This document shows positions 62,479 to 64,000 of a DNA stretch of 64,000 nucleotides, one piece after another (position 1 is the stretch's first letter; each line of letters starts with the position of its first letter). Origin of the DNA: JASJBU01 sp963797085 (lineage in GTDB: Bacteria; Pseudomonadota; Gammaproteobacteria; Chromatiales; Chromatiaceae); assembly GCA_963797085.1 (NCBI GenBank), contig CAWCOA010000014.1:40188-104187 (forward strand), read 5' to 3'. The notes below the pieces were generated by a model, which saw only the letters and a list, made by a program, of their open reading frames with translations, had not been told where the DNA came from and did no database searches. A program made the translations under genes and the position numbers.

Positions 62479-64000
62479 TCACTTCACAGGTCTAGTACGG
62501 TCAAGGAGAGGCGAGGTCGAGGGGGCGCCCGGCTTCCCTGTTGGCCAGGTAGATGTCACCGCCGTGCTCCTTGACGCAATCCGATAAACGATGGCCAGCC
62601 CGGAGCCCCGAGGCCCGCCAACCGAAGAGCCATGGAAGGGCTCGAAGAGCCGGTCGGCCTCGGACAGCTCGAAGCCCGGCCCGTCGTCCTCGAAGCTGGC
62701 GACCGCCCCACGGGAGGTGCCCCCGGTGACGGAGATCTTCAAGCGTGCCGTCGGCAGGCATGGCGTTCATTGCGTGCGTCTCCAGTTCCAGAACACCTGC
62801 TTGAGTTAATCCGGATCGGCCAGGAGCTTCCCATCGGGATCGAACGCGCAGCGTACGGCGATGCTCTGGCCCGCGTCGAGCTCCGCCCGAGTTGCGCGCC
62901 AGCGTGGCTGTCTTCCTCCGCCAGGCGCTTGAGGTCGACCCCGCGCACGAAGGGCCGCGTCGGCTTCGCGTAGAGGCAGGAAGTCCTCGATGGTGCCGTT
63001 AAGGCGGTCCGACTCGCTCAGGACGATAGCCATCAAGCGGTCCTGCTCTCCCGAGAGCACAAGGTCGCCCCGCAGCACCTGGATGGAGCCGCTCATGGAG
63101 GCCAGGGGGTTCCGGAATCTTCATGGGCGATGGCCGCGGCCATGCGCCCCCCGCGGCCGCCAGGCGCTCGCTCTGATTGAGGTCCCGCTCGAGGCTCTTG
63201 AGTAGCGTGATGTCCTGGAAGATGAAGGTGTAGCCCTTGAGCGCCCCGTTCCAATCTCTGAGCTCACTGCCCGCGATACCCAGTTGCTATCTCCCGCTCG
63301 GGCGACAGGTAGGTCCGCTCAAAGCGGAAAAGCGTTCGTGCCCGCCTCGGCGACCATCGTGGAGATGCTGCCCAGCTCGCCCAAAATCTCGCTCACGGGC
63401 CAGAGCCGTTGAGCTCCAGCTTGCTGGCAACCAGGATGGCCTCGCCCGCCCGATTGAGCGAGACGATGCGGAGGTCGACGGCATTGGTAATAACGAGGCC
63501 GCTACGCATGGAGTTGATGACGTCCTCATAGAAGGAATTCTGCAGGCTGGCGGGATCGGCCCGCTGCTCTTCGAGCCGCATGCCGGTGCGCCTCAGCTTC
63601 TCGGACACGTAGGTTGCCAGAAGGGCTGAGGCGTCCAAACGGCGACGCCACACCACGAGCAAGTTGTAGTAGACGTCGCCGGCCGCCAAGGGCGGCGCGG
63701 TCCACGTGATAGCCCACGGGGTTGGGTATGACACCGTTGTAAATCAGGGCCACAAGGGCACCGTACAAAATACACAAGCAACGAAGCCATGACGAGCCCA
63801 CCCTTGGGGGGCGGAAGTGATGGAGCTGGTTAGGATGGGCATGATGTAGAGGAACGTGAACGGAGAGTCCAATCCTCCGGAGTAATAGATGAAGCCGGTG
63901 ACGATAGAGCAAGTCGCCCGTACACTGGGAGTAGACAAACCACGGCTCCGGCTGGACCGTCAAATAGAGGGCGGCGTAGACCAGCGACAGAGCATAGGTG
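62479..64000 (-). pseudogene. pilS: PilS-type sensor histidine kinase, frameshifted and partial
   Basis: N-terminal membrane part extends beyond the window. Segments in different frames: SEKLRRTGMRLEEQRADPAS and LQNSFYEDVINSMRSGLVIT (PAS), then AVDLRIVSLNRAGEAIL, MSGSIQVLRGDLVLSGEQDR and LMAIVLSESDRLNGTIEDFL (HisKA region) and SFEDDGPGFELSEADRLFEP with a HATPase tail. The pilS-pilR-pilA order is the standard one. At least three frameshifts; no complete frame. Confidence 0.7.

Noticed and set aside
1..64000. CRISPR array or prophage
   Set aside because: No regularly spaced repeats, cas genes, phage structural genes or integrase were seen; the only repeats are the MITE-type ends and the MscS tail copies.

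Overview
The first ~58 kb read as one chromosome segment of a sulfur-oxidising gammaproteobacterium with moderate GC, dense genes and normal codon phasing. Supporting content is a soxXAKL cluster, exported DsrE-like proteins, a DsrC-like protein, the classical gammaproteobacterial yceD-rpmF-plsX-fabHDG-acpP-fabF-pabC-mltG-tmk-holB-pilZ-tatD run, a sodium-pumping oxaloacetate decarboxylase and a sucrose-synthesis operon of the type used by halotolerant bacteria for osmoprotection. A marine or brackish, Chromatiales/Sedimenticola/Thiodiazotropha-like lineage fits, but this is inferred from gene content only.

Layout: 0-6.8 kb holds the end of a hybrid kinase and the sucrose operon (sucrose-phosphate synthase, sucrose-phosphatase, fructokinase, amylosucrase; minus strand). 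A MITE-like element lies between the last two genes. 7.1-12.6 kb is an accessory zone: two exported DsrE-like proteins, a CBS protein, a Tat-exported Cys/His-rich copper-storage (Csp-like) protein, a wrecked MscS channel gene, a DsrC paralogue without its redox cysteines, and a gene graveyard. 12.6-16.8 kb has tag, sprT, a GIY-YIG protein and soxXAKL. 16.9-23.4 kb has a hybrid kinase, a HerA-like ATPase, YpfJ, small membrane proteins and a frameshifted FadL-type porin. 23.5-34.8 kb has tRNA-Leu and the fatty-acid/replication housekeeping cluster. 35-39.4 kb has oadGAB (oadB frameshifted) and maf. 39.4-47.2 kb has HDOD and REC/degenerate-GGDEF regulators, metallopeptidase, FmdB, a thymidine/AMP phosphorylase and DUF3179. 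47.6-55.2 kb is an acetate module: DUF4212 + Na+/solute symporter, a CBS/DUF294 regulator, a DnaQ-like exonuclease, an unknown protein and acs. 55.6-57.8 kb has a diguanylate cyclase, an EAL remnant, an AF1514-like protein, YffB and a palindromic copy of the MITE ends. dapL starts at 57967 but breaks after about 30 codons.

From about 58.05 kb to the end the DNA changes abruptly: much more GC-rich, all recognisable genes on the minus strand, and every one broken by frameshifts. The pieces are two O-antigen-ligase-like membrane proteins, a type IV pilin, a PilR-type sigma-54 regulator and a PilS-type kinase, resembling a high-GC lineage such as Myxococcota or another deltaproteobacterial-type group. 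Together with the break inside dapL, an assembly chimera is the most economical explanation.

Several frameshifts in the first 58 kb (sucrose-phosphate synthase, FadL, oadB) fall at short homopolymers, so sequencing error must be excluded before any of them is called a pseudogene. No CRISPR array, prophage or intact IS was seen.
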